A stretch of DNA of 64,000 bases from an uncultured Methanobrevibacter sp. (lineage in GTDB: Archaea > Methanobacteriota > Methanobacteria > Methanobacteriales > Methanobacteriaceae): assembly GCA_946541845.1 (NCBI GenBank), contig CAMNJW010000002.1:1-64000 (forward strand), given 5' to 3'. The position numbers and the translations under genes were made by a program. Of this stretch, positions 63,845 to 64,000 are shown in pieces (positions within the stretch are counted from its first letter, which is position 1; every line of letters starts with the position of its first letter). The notes beneath the pieces were generated by a model. It was not told where the DNA came from. It searched no databases and was given only the letters and a program-made list of their open reading frames with translations.

Positions 63845-64000
63845 ATGAGATATATTAACAAAAATGACTTGTTGATTATTGCTCGAAGTATGGGGCTGTT
63901 AATGATTGGAATTGGTTTTTTGTGTTTAGTTCCAATTGCAGTTGACTTAATATATTTTGAGTTCAACGCTCTATGTTATCTTGTGCCCTCATTAACATCG
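63845..64000 (+). CDS. TrkH-like potassium transporter, N-terminal fragment (runs off the window)
   Basis: The first 52 residues of a membrane protein. After a short basic N-terminus (MRYINKNDLL) come two hydrophobic stretches (about 9-30 and 35-50), including ARSMGLLMIGIGFLCLVPIAV, a pattern typical of the first helix of archaeal TrkH/KtrB potassium uptake subunits. With only 52 residues the call is tentative. AGGTTGAT and a TATA box lie upstream. Confidence 0.55.
   Translation, partial: MRYINKNDLLIIARSMGLLMIGIGFLCLVPIAVDLIYFEFNALCYLVPSLTS

Noticed and set aside
1-64000. CRISPR array, insertion sequence or prophage
   Set aside because: No regularly spaced direct repeats, transposase, integrase or phage structural genes were seen on reading the window.

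Overview
The window reads as a stretch of chromosome from a host-associated methanogen of the genus Methanobrevibacter (order Methanobacteriales). Several lines of evidence support this: very AT-rich DNA; archaeal information-processing genes (MCM, aIF2-beta, NMD3, archaeal TyrRS, NucS, archaeal RNase Z); the archaeal purine enzyme PurP; the YcaO/TfuA pair that thioamidates methyl-coenzyme M reductase; DUF4013 membrane proteins; and adhesin-like surface proteins. Gene starts are preceded by GGTGA/GGAGG Shine-Dalgarno sites or, in several cases, by a TATA box about 26 bases upstream with no leader. I see no rRNA, tRNA, CRISPR array or insertion sequence.

Layout. 1-6.0 kb: translation and replication genes (tyrS partial, NMD3, aIF2-beta, MCM), a small coiled-coil membrane protein, rRNA methyltransferase RlmE and a phosphoesterase. 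6.1-16.2 kb: purP, small membrane proteins, flavodoxin, Lhr helicase, a short-chain dehydrogenase, a HEAT-repeat protein, a nitrilase-family amidase and NucS. 16.2-18.5 kb: two MetX-like alpha/beta-hydrolase paralogues, the second having lost its catalytic triad. 18.6-22.0 kb: NAD synthesis (nadA, nadC) around mscS and rnz. 22.1-29.4 kb: SNF2 helicase, a flavin reductase-like protein, carAB and a zinc-ribbon protein. 29.5-38.1 kb: amidohydrolase, UspA, CBS protein, tfuA-ycaO-M50 protease, Xaa-Pro peptidase and two DUF4013 proteins.

38.1-51.1 kb is the most striking part: a secondary-metabolite locus. On the minus strand, STAS protein, HATPase kinase, SpoIIE-type phosphatase and Sfp-type phosphopantetheinyl transferase overlap end to end in one operon. 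Divergent from it is a 2601-residue dimodular NRPS ending in a thioester reductase, followed 10 bases later by a MATE exporter fused to a second RsbW-like HATPase domain. This looks like bacterial partner switching (RsbU/RsbW/RsbV) reused in an organism without sigma factors, to control synthesis, carrier priming or export of a peptide, probably a short peptide aldehyde or alcohol. The general layout of NRPS, MATE pump, serine phosphatase and anti-sigma-type genes is known from Methanobrevibacter ruminantium. The kinase-transporter fusion, an extra half condensation domain and the missing Asp in the first adenylation pocket are the points that look new.

51.3-64 kb is a cell-surface region: two secreted proteins sharing a TGxP / hydrophobic / VP-basic C-terminal tail (possible sorting signal), a 1201-residue beta-helix adhesin containing a complete papain-type protease, an acyltransferase, a SpoIIM-like protein, small TM2-like membrane proteins, a CPBP-type intramembrane protease-like protein, an AIM24 protein and the start of a TrkH-like potassium transporter.

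Three copies of a 16-bp palindrome (consensus TTTAGGCATGCCTAAA) lie in upstream regions and may mark a metal-dependent regulon.
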